Source of the DNA: an uncultured Collinsella sp. | GTDB taxonomy: Bacteria; Actinomycetota; Coriobacteriia; Coriobacteriales; Coriobacteriaceae | Direction: 5' to 3' | Assembly (NCBI GenBank): GCA_900767675.1 | Contig: CAAFZX010000014.1 | Location: 1 to 64,000, forward strand | DNA: 64,000 bases | Part shown: positions 50,415-58,858 of the stretch, piece after piece | Layout: every line of letters starts with the position of its first letter | How positions within the stretch are numbered: position 1 is the first letter of the stretch | The notes under the pieces: model-generated | What the model was told of the DNA's origin: nothing | Seen by the model: the letters and a program-made list of their open reading frames with translations, nothing else | Databases searched by the model: none | Position numbers and translations under genes: made by a program

Positions 50415-52172
50415 CTACTCCTGCTCGGACTCCTCAGCCTGCTTACGGCTGCGGATGAGGTGCGCCACGCCGATGCACAGCACCGCGCCACCAGCGATCC
50501 AAGTGAAAGTCACGCCGTTAAGACCGGTCAGCGGGAGACCAGAGCCCTTCTTGTTCTGGATGGTGACGGGGATCTCGGTCGAATCAACTTTTTTATCGAG
50601 ATCAGTGGTAACCATATCAGAGGTGTCAGTTACCTTGAGATTCGTCAGTTTACCGGTTGTCGGATCGTACGTAGGCGTCACCGTAATTTCGAAGTCTGCG
50701 ATGGTGTTGTAGCCTGCAGGCGTCTTGCTCTCAGAAATCAGATATGTGCCTGCAACAAGGCCGGGAATAGAGACCGTGTTATTCGTTCCTGTGGTTTCAA
50801 ACGTATAAGCTTTGTTCTCGTCATCGGTGAAGCTGCCGTCTTGCTTCAGCCATTTAGCGACTTCTTTAGTCGCCCCTTCCTTGATCATTTTGATCTTAAA
50901 GCCAGCAACGAGATTTGCACTCGAATCATTCGGATCGGTCTTAGTGATATTGAAGCCGAAGACATAGTCGGTGACTTCCTTTGATTCGGAAGTGCCGGTA
51001 CCCTTAGGCGACATAGGATCGTTGGAATAGACAAGTTTGACCTTGTTGGTGTTACCGGCAGCCGTGTATTCGGCATCGCTGGTGAGCTGAGCCCGATAGG
51101 TCACAACGACCTTGGAGGTTCCATCAAGAGTCTCACCCACGGAATTTGCAGCAGCCTTGAGATCCTCGAAGGAGACCTTCAAATCTTGACCTGTCTTATT
51201 GTTTGAGCCGTCCGTAGTATCCGTAACCGTCACAGTGTAATTGCCAGATGCGTCAATCTTTTTGCCGTTGATAGCAACAACAATAGAGCTCTGATCTGCC
51301 TTCAGCCCAACAGAGAGATGGTCCTGGAACTCATACTGGTACTTAGTATACGTGGCAATATTGGCCGCAACAGTACCAGTCAACTTGTAGTCGATTACCT
51401 GCCCAATCCAGGCGTCGCCCACGTTCTTCCAGTCATCCGTTGTAGCGTTATCGGCCGTCTTGCCCTTAGCGTCATCGAGAATCTGCTTATCGACGGTAGG
51501 AATGCTGGTCTTCTCGGTAACGGTCACGCTGCTACCGCCGACAACGGCGAAGATGGGCGAGGTACCCGTGTTCTTCTTTGCCGCTTCGGAAGTGCTAAGG
51601 GAAGACTCATCGGTCAGGAACAGGTAGTAACCCGTCTTGGGGGAATTTTTATCATCGTTAGGCACAGTAAAACTATCGCCTGCCGAGAACGAATTGCCCG
51701 TAGCTTCAACGTCCTTTTTAACAATAGCGGCAATCTTGTTGAGAAGGTGATCCTTATTAACAACAGTCTCAGGAGTAGTGCCGGTAACGTTCTTAGTCAA
51801 CCAATCGGCCACGTCCTGGGCGGTAACAATATCAGGTTTGGGATCAGAAGTCTTATACTTTGAATCCTCTTTAATAGCCTCGATGATGGCGTTCTGGGTC
51901 GCAGGGTCATCAATTGCCCACTCGACGTTGGAGACGATCTTATCAGTCGCCCCCTCCTCAGTCGGATCCACAACATCGGCCTTGAAAATCTGGTAGGCCT
52001 TGTACGTCACATCGCCATTCTGTGCGTTCTTATTGATCGTGATGCTATTGGTCGTAGTAGTCGCACCCGCGGCAAACGCCATGGTCACCGGGGCCATGAC
52101 GCCGCCGAAGCTCAGCGCTGCTGTGAGGCCGGCGGTTACCGCCAGGCGTGCGATGTTCTTGCTCATGCTCAT
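50415..52172 (-). CDS. Major (backbone) pilin with LPLTG sorting signal
   Basis: A 585-residue secreted pilin. Residues 1-35 are a signal peptide (ending AFAAG). The body has the SpaA-type architecture: a first domain (YKAYQIFKADVV), a TVDKQILDDAKGK lysine region as candidate polymerisation site, and an E-box YLISESKTPAGYN before the C terminus. The sorting signal is LPLTG (546-550), membrane segment and RSRKQ tail. It is transcribed last of the three pilin genes, consistent with the most abundant subunit, and ends at the terminator at 50276. The start MSMSKN at 52172 follows GGGGGAAAAG. Confidence 0.92.
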   Translation of the reverse strand: MSMSKNIARLAVTAGLTAALSFGGVMAPVTMAFAAGATTTTNSITINKNAQNGDVTYKAYQIFKADVVDPTEEGATDKIVSNVEWAIDDPATQNAIIEAIKEDSKYKTSDPKPDIVTAQDVADWLTKNVTGTTPETVVNKDHLLNKIAAIVKKDVEATGNSFSAGDSFTVPNDDKNSPKTGYYLFLTDESSLSTSEAAKKNTGTSPIFAVVGGSSVTVTEKTSIPTVDKQILDDAKGKTADNATTDDWKNVGDAWIGQVIDYKLTGTVAANIATYTKYQYEFQDHLSVGLKADQSSIVVAINGKKIDASGNYTVTVTDTTDGSNNKTGQDLKVSFEDLKAAANSVGETLDGTSKVVVTYRAQLTSDAEYTAAGNTNKVKLVYSNDPMSPKGTGTSESKEVTDYVFGFNITKTDPNDSSANLVAGFKIKMIKEGATKEVAKWLKQDGSFTDDENKAYTFETTGTNNTVSIPGLVAGTYLISESKTPAGYNTIADFEITVTPTYDPTTGKLTNLKVTDTSDMVTTDLDKKVDSTEIPVTIQNKKGSGLPLTGLNGVTFTWIAGGAVLCIGVAHLIRSRKQAEESEQE

Positions 52173-52280
52173 CTTCTTTTCCCCCGTTTTCCGATTGGTT
52201 CTCATTTGATCGATCATCATCTGTCTGTGTCTTAGCATTTACTTCGCTACGTCTCGCCCCGCTCTCTGTGGGGCTGCCAG

Positions 52281-53948
52281 CTACTCTTTATGGCTGCCAC
52301 CTCCCCGCTTGACCAGGAGCGCGACCACGATGAGCGCAGCTCCAGCGACCGCTGCGGCGGCCACGGCGTACATTGCCATATCGCCAGTCGAGGGCATAAA
52401 GCCTCCGGTGAAGATGCTAGGGGGCGTGCCGGCGGGCGTGTTGATGAGCGACGCCTCCAGGCTGCCCGTCGACCCGTCCGCGCTGTCGGCGCGCAGGGGC
52501 GACTCGGCCGTAATGGTGAGCTTGGGCTTGGCGGCGGCCACCTGGTCGACGTCCAGGCCCTCGGCCTTGACCGTCACGGAGCGCGTACCCTCAAAGGCGG
52601 TGTAGCCCTTGGGCGCCTTGAGCTCGCGGACCTCCAGCTTGCCCGAGTCCACGCCCGAGACGGTCACGCGGCCGTCCTCGCCTGTGGTGACGGTAGCCTT
52701 GCCCTCCGCATCCCACGTGCCATCGGCTGCCAGCGTGCGACCGCGGTCGTCGGTGATGCTCAGGACCGCCCCGGGCAGCGGCTTGTCGCCGTTGCTGCTG
52801 CGCTTGGTCAGCGCGAGATCCCAGGTGTAGACAGTCGCATCGTCGCTCGGCGTGCGGGTGAAGCCAGCGTCGCCGGACTGGTCGGCAAAGGGAGAGCGCG
52901 GGTAGCGCAGGTAGACCTCGTTGGGATTGCCCTTCGCGATGCCGTGGTTGCAGCCGGCGGCGAGCGGTGCATTGTACACGGCGACCACGCGGGCGCCCGC
53001 AGTGAAAGCGTCGGCCCCGCTGAGCACGGCGATCAGGTCGCCGGTGCGCACGGTGAAGGTCCCGTCCGCGGCCACCTTGGTGGTGCAAGACGCCGTGATG
53101 TCGGTCCAGCCCTGTGCGGGCTCGGTACCGGCGCGCCCGTCCTTGCCGGTCGAGACGGCATCGAAGCCGCCGTCCGCCCCGGCAGCCACGTACACGTGCA
53201 TGCTCGCGGCGACCTTGGAGGGGTCGAGCCCCGCGCTCATGGTGTCGACGAACTGCACCGCGTAGGTGTCGTAGGCGGCAAGGCCCGCGGGAATCGTAGC
53301 CGAGAGGCGCCAGTACAGGTCGTCGCCGACCGTGGCGTCGGCGGCCTTGCCCCAGGCGGCGGTGCTGTCCTCCAGCACGTGCTTGGCCACCTTGGGAGTG
53401 GCGGCCTTGGGCTTGACGGTGACGGCGCTGCCGCCGACCAGAACCATGACCGGCGCGGTGCCGGCCTCGTTCTGGGAGATGGCGTCGTCGTCGGCGACGA
53501 TGAGCCAGTAGCCACAGGGCAGCTCGGCCGCCGTGCCCGCGTTGAGGGCCACGGACACGGCGCCAGAGCTCCGGAGGGAACGAGCGAGCTGTGCGCTCAG
53601 CGCGCTCGTAAGGTGGGAATCGGTGTTGAGCCGCTCGGCAGCTTCCTGCGCGGTGGCCTGGGAATTGGGCATACCGGCGCTATGCAGCACAGGCAGCACG
53701 GCGTCGCGCACGGCGTCGCTTGCCCAGACAAGGTCGGTGGCGATTTTGGCATCGTTGTCGTCATCGATGACGTTGGCGCTAAAGATCTGGTAGGCGTTGT
53801 AGCTGCGCGCCACGGTACCGCCCACCGTGATGGATCCGGTCGTACTCGGCGCGGCCTGCGCGGATGCGGGGAACACAACCGCGCAGATGCCGATCAGGAG
53901 GGCAAGCAGCGCAAACAAGATCGGGAAGGAGCAAACTTTCTTATTCAC
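52281..53948 (-). CDS. Minor pilin with MPSTG sorting signal
   Basis: A 555-residue secreted pilin. It starts at a GTG (53948) with GGGAGGTGA upstream, overlapping the previous gene by 8 bp (GTGAATAA), so the two are coupled. Signal peptide VNKKVCSFPILFALLALLIGICAVVFPASAQAAP. Two-domain body resembling the major pilin, with an E-box LEVRELKAPKGY. The C terminus is MPSTG (518-522), a hydrophobic segment and KRGGG. The different sorting signal suggests a base or linker pilin, perhaps anchored by a housekeeping sortase; that is inference. The gene is markedly GC-rich compared with its neighbours. Confidence 0.9.
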   Translation of the reverse strand: MNKKVCSFPILFALLALLIGICAVVFPASAQAAPSTTGSITVGGTVARSYNAYQIFSANVIDDDNDAKIATDLVWASDAVRDAVLPVLHSAGMPNSQATAQEAAERLNTDSHLTSALSAQLARSLRSSGAVSVALNAGTAAELPCGYWLIVADDDAISQNEAGTAPVMVLVGGSAVTVKPKAATPKVAKHVLEDSTAAWGKAADATVGDDLYWRLSATIPAGLAAYDTYAVQFVDTMSAGLDPSKVAASMHVYVAAGADGGFDAVSTGKDGRAGTEPAQGWTDITASCTTKVAADGTFTVRTGDLIAVLSGADAFTAGARVVAVYNAPLAAGCNHGIAKGNPNEVYLRYPRSPFADQSGDAGFTRTPSDDATVYTWDLALTKRSSNGDKPLPGAVLSITDDRGRTLAADGTWDAEGKATVTTGEDGRVTVSGVDSGKLEVRELKAPKGYTAFEGTRSVTVKAEGLDVDQVAAAKPKLTITAESPLRADSADGSTGSLEASLINTPAGTPPSIFTGGFMPSTGDMAMYAVAAAAVAGAALIVVALLVKRGGGSHKE

Positions 53949-56900
53949 GACGCTCACCTCCCTTCGCATTCGCCTTGCGACGAATGTGCATCCAGGCCGC
54001 AGCAGCGCAAAGCACCGCCGCGCCGGCAAGGTACGTCAGAGTGACGCCCGACATACCAGAAAGGGGCAAAGAGGTGGAGTAGGTGTTGGTGAAGGTGGGA
54101 GTGGACTTGGGCTTGGTAGTATCGGATCCATCGTTGTAATTCACGGGAGTCTGCTTGCCTTCGTCGATGGCATTACCGTCAGCATCCTTGATCTGGGTGT
54201 AGGTCACCTTCGTGGCAGTGATCGTGCCATCTTTCTGATCCGTCATTGTGACATCAAATCGATAGACCGACTGATCGAACTTGTAATGCGGATAGGTCGT
54301 GCTTTCGTCCTGCTCGCGCACATAATACGTGAAGGTCTTAGATCCATTTTCAAGGTCCTTGAGCAGATAGCGCTTCGTCACGAATTCGACCGGCGCAGTC
54401 TTGTTTTCGTCGGGTGTAGCTTTCGACGGATCGACTGTTCCCGTTTCCGGATTGGTGAAGTTCTCGTCGTTCGCAAGTTCAAACTTGAACTTCTTCAGCT
54501 CGCCGCCGACGACCTTCTTGGTCACCTGAGGTGTCCAAGAGCCCTTGGGTTTGTATGCATTAGTAAAGGTGTTGTCGGTGTTGCCATCGGTGATCTTAAT
54601 GGAGACATTGCTACCGTTGGTCGGAGTAATCGTATTCAGCGGCTCATTACTCTTGAGATTAGTGACCCTTACATTCGTAACTAAATAGTAGGTGTAATTA
54701 ATATCCAGCACCGGCCGATTTTCGGTCGTAGTTGTAAGCTCAATCTTGTAGATGGTCTGGTCGTAGTCCACGCCAGGGACGCGATCCTCAACGCTGCCGG
54801 GGTCCTCAACGAGGTAGTAGACGCTCGTTCCATCGGAGTTGACCCTGCCCAAATCAAAGACAAAGTTACCTTCAGCGTCGTTCGTGACCCCATCGCCATC
54901 GCCAACTTTTAAACAGCCATTAAGCTGCAATTTGCCATCATTATTATTAAAGCTAGGAACATCACCACTCTTGCCCGGCTCCAAGAGTTGGAACCTGAAT
55001 TTTCCCGCATCATCCGCAGTAAGCGCGCGGCCTTCCAGTGCCTTAGTGCCGTTGAGCTTCATCTTGGGATACACGTTCACCTGCGTGGTGGAGCCAGCGA
55101 TTACGTCGCCGTTGGTCATGATGCCGCCACCGTGAATATTGGATCTGTTGCCCGTGATGAAGAGGGACGCAGCCGCGGTAGCAGCATCCATATCTTCCCG
55201 AATCGGCTCAGATTTAAGGCCAATCATGTACTTAGCTTGGGCGCCCTCGTACTTGCCGATAGACGTTTGCGTATTGTCGATCGTGCCCGACCAATTGGCA
55301 GCTCCGCCACCAAGCATCTGTCCCGTTACGGCAGCGATATACGGCAGCGATTCAGCGTTAGCACTATCGCGAATAAGAAAAAGATCCTGGTGACCGGCTT
55401 TTTTAAAGTCTTCAGTTATTTCGCCGCCTTCGTGGTTAGGGCGCCAATCCGCGTCATCGTTCTTGTCGTGGGTGCCGCCCGATCGGTTATAACCACTACC
55501 GTCAGGTTTACCGTCAGAATTACCGAAAATCGCGATGCCATTGGTATCGGTAATGGCAGTCTTACCAGTCGGGCAAGCGGCAAACCCGCCGCCAAAGCCA
55601 TTGGCATGATTGTTGGTAATCAGCGCGTTATATATATTGAGGCTCGCCGGCTGAACGTTGTTGTCGCTGCTGCCCTGGACGAATACGCCACCGCCGCCCC
55701 AGTCGTTGGTGGTATTGGTCGTATTGTTAGTGATGTAGGCTTTCTTGCCGCTCACATTAAATTCGCCAACTGTAGGCGCAGCGATACGGATGCCGCCACC
55801 CTCTGAGTTTTGCGCCACATTGCTGGCGATGATTCCATCATAAAACGCAAACCCGGAAAGAGGTTTATTCCAAGCGCCAGCATAAACGCCGCCGCCAGCC
55901 TCGGCAGAGTAGTTGCCCGTGATGTAGCCGCCGCTAATAATCAGACCGCCTTTTTTCTGTCCCTGATTGTGGCTAAAGGCAGCAATGCCGCCACCACCGT
56001 GACAACCGTTACCTTTGTGTCCTTCATCGGTATAGAACTGATATTTGTTGTTAGTAATGTAACCATTCGTAATGGTCACCATAGAGTCCTCAGCACAAAC
56101 TCCCGCGCCATAACCGACTTCATTATCATTTGTACCGTTACCGGAGATAATACCGCCAACCATGTTTACCGTAGAATTCAGGGCATAAACGCCGCCGCCA
56201 CTGGGGGCATAGTTACCAGCGATTACGCCGTCAGAGATCTCCAGGGTTGAGCCCTCAACATGAATTCCAGCACCAGCACCACTGCTGCCTATAGAAGCAC
56301 CACAAACGTATCCGCCACCCATGTTGACGGTAGATCCCGTCTCGGCATAAATCAGGTTGCCAACATTTGCGTCCTGAGTCGTGGCCAGCACGCCGCTTTG
56401 AAGGTTAAACGTACCGCCACGGACGTTGATGAGCCTCATCGTAGAGTGAGCAGTGGTGCCCACGATGGCGCCATTGATGGCAACCTCATGCTTGAAAAGG
56501 GTCTCGGTAGTAACAGTGTCACTCGAAGTCGACTCAGTCACGTAGTAAGTGAGCTTACTGGGCGTTGTGCCGTCGTAATCGAGCTTAGCAAGGTTGCCGT
56601 TTTTGTCGCCACCCTGCTCGAACTTGTTATCAGCCGCCTGCTGCAAATCCTCAATCGTGAGCGTCGCACCCTCGGGCACATTGAACATGGACATGTTGGA
56701 CGACTTGCCAGACTCCACGCCCGAGTGTTTGATCTTATGGCCGTTGAGGTCGATGGTGGTTTCACCCTGGCCAAGCGTAATGTCGCTTGCATACTCAATA
56801 TCGTGATTCAAGCGATATTTGCCGGCCTTTTTATCATTTTGAAGGTAGCGAGATAGGTCGTCTGCAGAATTAATCAGCGTATATTCGGTCGCATCCTCCG

Positions 56901-57276
56901 CAACAGGTGGAATTGTGCCCTCATTGCTAGCGTCATCCGCGGTCTGCTCGGCATCCTCGTCCTGCGAGTCTTCCTCGGACAGCCCCTCAGACTGGACATC
57001 ATCTCCAGTCTCGCCACCCTCAGCGTCGTCACTATTCTGGTTTTCGGTATCCCCGTTGTTGGTGTTTTCTACATCAGTAGACTCAGTTGAGGAACCCCCC
57101 CCCATCACAGTTTCCTCGGTAGGAGCTGCCTGGGCATCGTTGGCAATGGCCTGCGAGATCGGGGGCATGACGAGCGACAGTACCAGGCTCAAAACGGAGG
57201 CTCCGCACAAAACGCCTGCCAGTACACGGCGCGTCGCTTTATTACTTTGCTTAGATTTGTCTGAATTTGCTTTCAT
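53941..57276 (-). CDS. Large pilus tip adhesin with beta-helix and LPLSG sorting signal
   Basis: A 1111-residue secreted protein. Signal sequence in residues 1-52, then an acidic low-complexity stretch (Asn/Glu/Asp, 60-115). Residues 155-660 are a right-handed beta-helix: repeated I-x-G-N/ITNN-x-A-x-G-GGG units (GGGVYALNSTVNMVGGIISGN). Two FctA-like pilin domains follow (VYPKMKLNGTKALEG and VTKKVVGGELKKFKFEL, isopeptide-type lysines). The sorting signal is LPLSG (1070-1074). A G9 tract in codons 58-61 may cause frameshift switching. It heads the pilin operon, with GGGAGGAG before the ATG at 57276, and has lower GC than the flanks, so transfer is possible. Confidence 0.9.
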   Translation of the reverse strand: MKANSDKSKQSNKATRRVLAGVLCGASVLSLVLSLVMPPISQAIANDAQAAPTEETVMGGGSSTESTDVENTNNGDTENQNSDDAEGGETGDDVQSEGLSEEDSQDEDAEQTADDASNEGTIPPVAEDATEYTLINSADDLSRYLQNDKKAGKYRLNHDIEYASDITLGQGETTIDLNGHKIKHSGVESGKSSNMSMFNVPEGATLTIEDLQQAADNKFEQGGDKNGNLAKLDYDGTTPSKLTYYVTESTSSDTVTTETLFKHEVAINGAIVGTTAHSTMRLINVRGGTFNLQSGVLATTQDANVGNLIYAETGSTVNMGGGYVCGASIGSSGAGAGIHVEGSTLEISDGVIAGNYAPSGGGVYALNSTVNMVGGIISGNGTNDNEVGYGAGVCAEDSMVTITNGYITNNKYQFYTDEGHKGNGCHGGGGIAAFSHNQGQKKGGLIISGGYITGNYSAEAGGGVYAGAWNKPLSGFAFYDGIIASNVAQNSEGGGIRIAAPTVGEFNVSGKKAYITNNTTNTTNDWGGGGVFVQGSSDNNVQPASLNIYNALITNNHANGFGGGFAACPTGKTAITDTNGIAIFGNSDGKPDGSGYNRSGGTHDKNDDADWRPNHEGGEITEDFKKAGHQDLFLIRDSANAESLPYIAAVTGQMLGGGAANWSGTIDNTQTSIGKYEGAQAKYMIGLKSEPIREDMDAATAAASLFITGNRSNIHGGGIMTNGDVIAGSTTQVNVYPKMKLNGTKALEGRALTADDAGKFRFQLLEPGKSGDVPSFNNNDGKLQLNGCLKVGDGDGVTNDAEGNFVFDLGRVNSDGTSVYYLVEDPGSVEDRVPGVDYDQTIYKIELTTTTENRPVLDINYTYYLVTNVRVTNLKSNEPLNTITPTNGSNVSIKITDGNTDNTFTNAYKPKGSWTPQVTKKVVGGELKKFKFELANDENFTNPETGTVDPSKATPDENKTAPVEFVTKRYLLKDLENGSKTFTYYVREQDESTTYPHYKFDQSVYRFDVTMTDQKDGTITATKVTYTQIKDADGNAIDEGKQTPVNYNDGSDTTKPKSTPTFTNTYSTSLPLSGMSGVTLTYLAGAAVLCAAAAWMHIRRKANAKGGERRE
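57095..57103. repeat. G9 homopolymer tract in adhesin gene
   Basis: Nine consecutive C on the plus strand (G on the coding strand) cover codons 58-61 (Met-Gly-Gly-Gly) of the tip adhesin, just after the signal peptide. A one-base slip would stop translation early. Confidence 0.9.
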
Positions 57277-57728
57277 CGATGTCTCCTCCCCAAGAGACCG
57301 CGATCTTGCTCTTTCACCATCAAACTTGGGCGCGCAACCTATAATTGCTCGCGCTCGATATGCATATTATTATTCTTTGTTTAAACAACGCAAGCCTAAC
57401 AATGTCAATTTTACTTCGCGTTGCCTTAACTTCTTGACAATTATTCAAGCTATGCATTGTTTTTCGAGGGTTAAATGTCGGAAAGATGCTGGTAAACTCG
57501 TTAGCAAATCTAGATAAATGACACTTTACCATTGTTTGTACAACATTTTGTTTTAACCCGCTCAATCTGTGAACGGTCAAAATTGCGCCATGAATGGCAA
57601 TATATCTACCTGCAAATATTAGTTTTGAGCTAATTGGTCAATTACTGCACAACCAGCGTATGCCGACATGTTCATATATCGACACTTGAATGACATCACA
57701 TGTTACCGGCTGCAAATCTCCTCGCTAC
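57277..57728. other. AT-rich upstream region of the pilin operon
   Basis: This 450-bp gene-free region has clearly lower GC than the window. It contains the palindromes ATATGCATAT (57358-57367) and TTGTTTAAACAA (57377-57388), near AT-rich sequence (minus strand AATAATAATAT) that probably includes the operon promoter. The short frames seen here are not supported. Confidence 0.5.
57377..57388. promoter_or_regulatory. TTGTTTAAACAA palindrome upstream of the pilin operon
   Basis: Perfect 12-bp palindrome about 100 bp before the adhesin start. A near-identical site lies before srtC at 49723-49734. Candidate common operator of pilus genes. Confidence 0.45.
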
Positions 57729-57764
57729 AAAAAAGCGTTCCAACAATCGACTGTTGGAACGCTT
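57729..57764 (-). terminator. Terminator of the HAD phosphatase gene
   Basis: AAGCGTTCCAACA (57733-57745) pairs with TGTTGGAACGCTT (57752-57764), followed on the minus strand by TTTTTTG. Between it and the stop at 57815 lies a family A hairpin. Confidence 0.85.
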
Positions 57765-57770
57765 GGAAAA

Positions 57771-57803
57771 CCACCACAAAGGCGCTCTGCCCTCTTTGTG
57801 GCT
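57771..57803. repeat. Family A hairpin, copy 3
   Basis: CCACCACAAAGG with right arm CTTTGTGGCTG; a diverged copy of the CCACCACAAAGG...CCTTTGTGGTGG unit, 12 bp past the HAD stop. Confidence 0.65.
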
Positions 57804-57814
57804 GCCCCCAGGCG

Positions 57815-58636
57815 TTACAGAAGATGTTCCTCGATAAAGATCGCGATGCCGTCATTGTCGTTGCTGGCGGTTACAAAGTCGGCGGCGGAGCGGGTGGCCT
57901 CGCTGCCATTTGCCATGGCCACACCCACGCCGGCGTCAGCCACCATGCAGGTGTCGTTATCGGCATCTCCAAACACGCAGATGTTCTGGAGCTCCATGTC
58001 GTTGAGCTCCGCCACGCGCACAAGGCCGCGCGTCTTGGACACGCGCGGATCCATGAACTCGTAGAGCCGCTGCGTGGTTTGCAGAGCCGCCGCCTTAACA
58101 GTATCATCGGCAAACGTCAATGCTCGCTCAATCACCCGCGGCATTACCTCGGGCGCCATGGTAAACATCACCTTGGGCTGCGGCTCGCGCAAAAACTCGG
58201 CAAAATCGACCACCTGGTAGGGCACGCCGTCGACGCGCGACAGGTGCTCGACGCACGCGTTGCTCTCGGGCACGTAGAACACGCCGTCTCGGGGGCAGAC
58301 GGGCGTTGCCGGCAGGCCCGCCATGTGCTTGCAGATGCGCGCGATGGTCTCGCCCGGCAGCGGATAGCTCAGCTCGTTGATGTCGTGCGCGCGGTCGATG
58401 ACCTCGGCGCCACCGCAGCCCACGAGCACGTCCACCAGGCCTTCGATGCCCCAGAGCTCGTACATGGCCTCGGTCGCGTGGGCGTCGCGCCCGGTGCACA
58501 GGCCAAAGAGCACGCCGCGCTCGCGCAGGGCGCGGATCGCCGCCACGGTGCGCGGGGACACCGTGTGCTGGCTCGTGAGCAGCGTACCGTCGATATCGCA
58601 GAACACGGCTTTGATGCGGCTGAAGGTGGTGTCCAT
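57815..58636 (-). CDS. HAD-superfamily Cof-type phosphatase
   Basis: A 273-residue haloacid dehalogenase-type phosphatase of the Cof/YbiV subfamily. The nucleophile motif is FCDIDGTLL (Asp14, Asp16), motif II CTGRD, and motif IV FGDADNDTCMVADAG, with a C2-type cap in the middle. Such enzymes dephosphorylate sugar phosphates or similar; substrate unknown. AAAGG precedes the ATG at 58636. It is on the same strand as the downstream-lying pilin operon but separated by terminators. Confidence 0.92.
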   Translation of the reverse strand: MDTTFSRIKAVFCDIDGTLLTSQHTVSPRTVAAIRALRERGVLFGLCTGRDAHATEAMYELWGIEGLVDVLVGCGGAEVIDRAHDINELSYPLPGETIARICKHMAGLPATPVCPRDGVFYVPESNACVEHLSRVDGVPYQVVDFAEFLREPQPKVMFTMAPEVMPRVIERALTFADDTVKAAALQTTQRLYEFMDPRVSKTRGLVRVAELNDMELQNICVFGDADNDTCMVADAGVGVAMANGSEATRSAADFVTASNDNDGIAIFIEEHLL

Positions 58637-58730
58637 GGGGGCCTTTCTGGGTTGTGCGGCGGTGTGGGGTGTATTCGCAAACGGCGTACATGGTATACCA
58701 AGGCGCAGACGCGTCCCGTCAAAGCAAAAA

Positions 58731-58763
58731 CCACCACAAAGGCGCCTGGCCCCTTTGTGGTGG
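58731..58763. repeat. Family A hairpin, copy 4
   Basis: Perfect unit CCACCACAAAGG ... CCTTTGTGGTGG (58731-58742 with 58752-58763), next to a family B palindrome. Confidence 0.8.
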
Positions 58764-58793
58764 CAGGATGCAGGATGGCCTGGCCCAGGGCAC

Positions 58794-58858
58794 AAACCAT
58801 CACAACATTCGATGTTTTTCGGCAAAATCGCGATTATCATCGAATGTTGTGATGGTTT
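58794..58858. repeat. Family B palindromic repeat, copy 2
   Basis: AAACCATCACAACATTCGA at 58794-58812 and its complement ending at 58858, followed by TTTTT on the plus strand. It abuts the stop of the MFS gene (58859) and may be its 3' hairpin. Confidence 0.85.

Noticed and set aside
49981..50712. 243-codon plus-strand frame opposite the pilin
   Set aside because: It runs antisense through the pilin operon terminator and the major pilin 3' end, with no supporting features.
57371..57580. Short frames upstream of the pilin operon
   Set aside because: AT-rich, no ribosome sites, and they overlap the putative promoter region.
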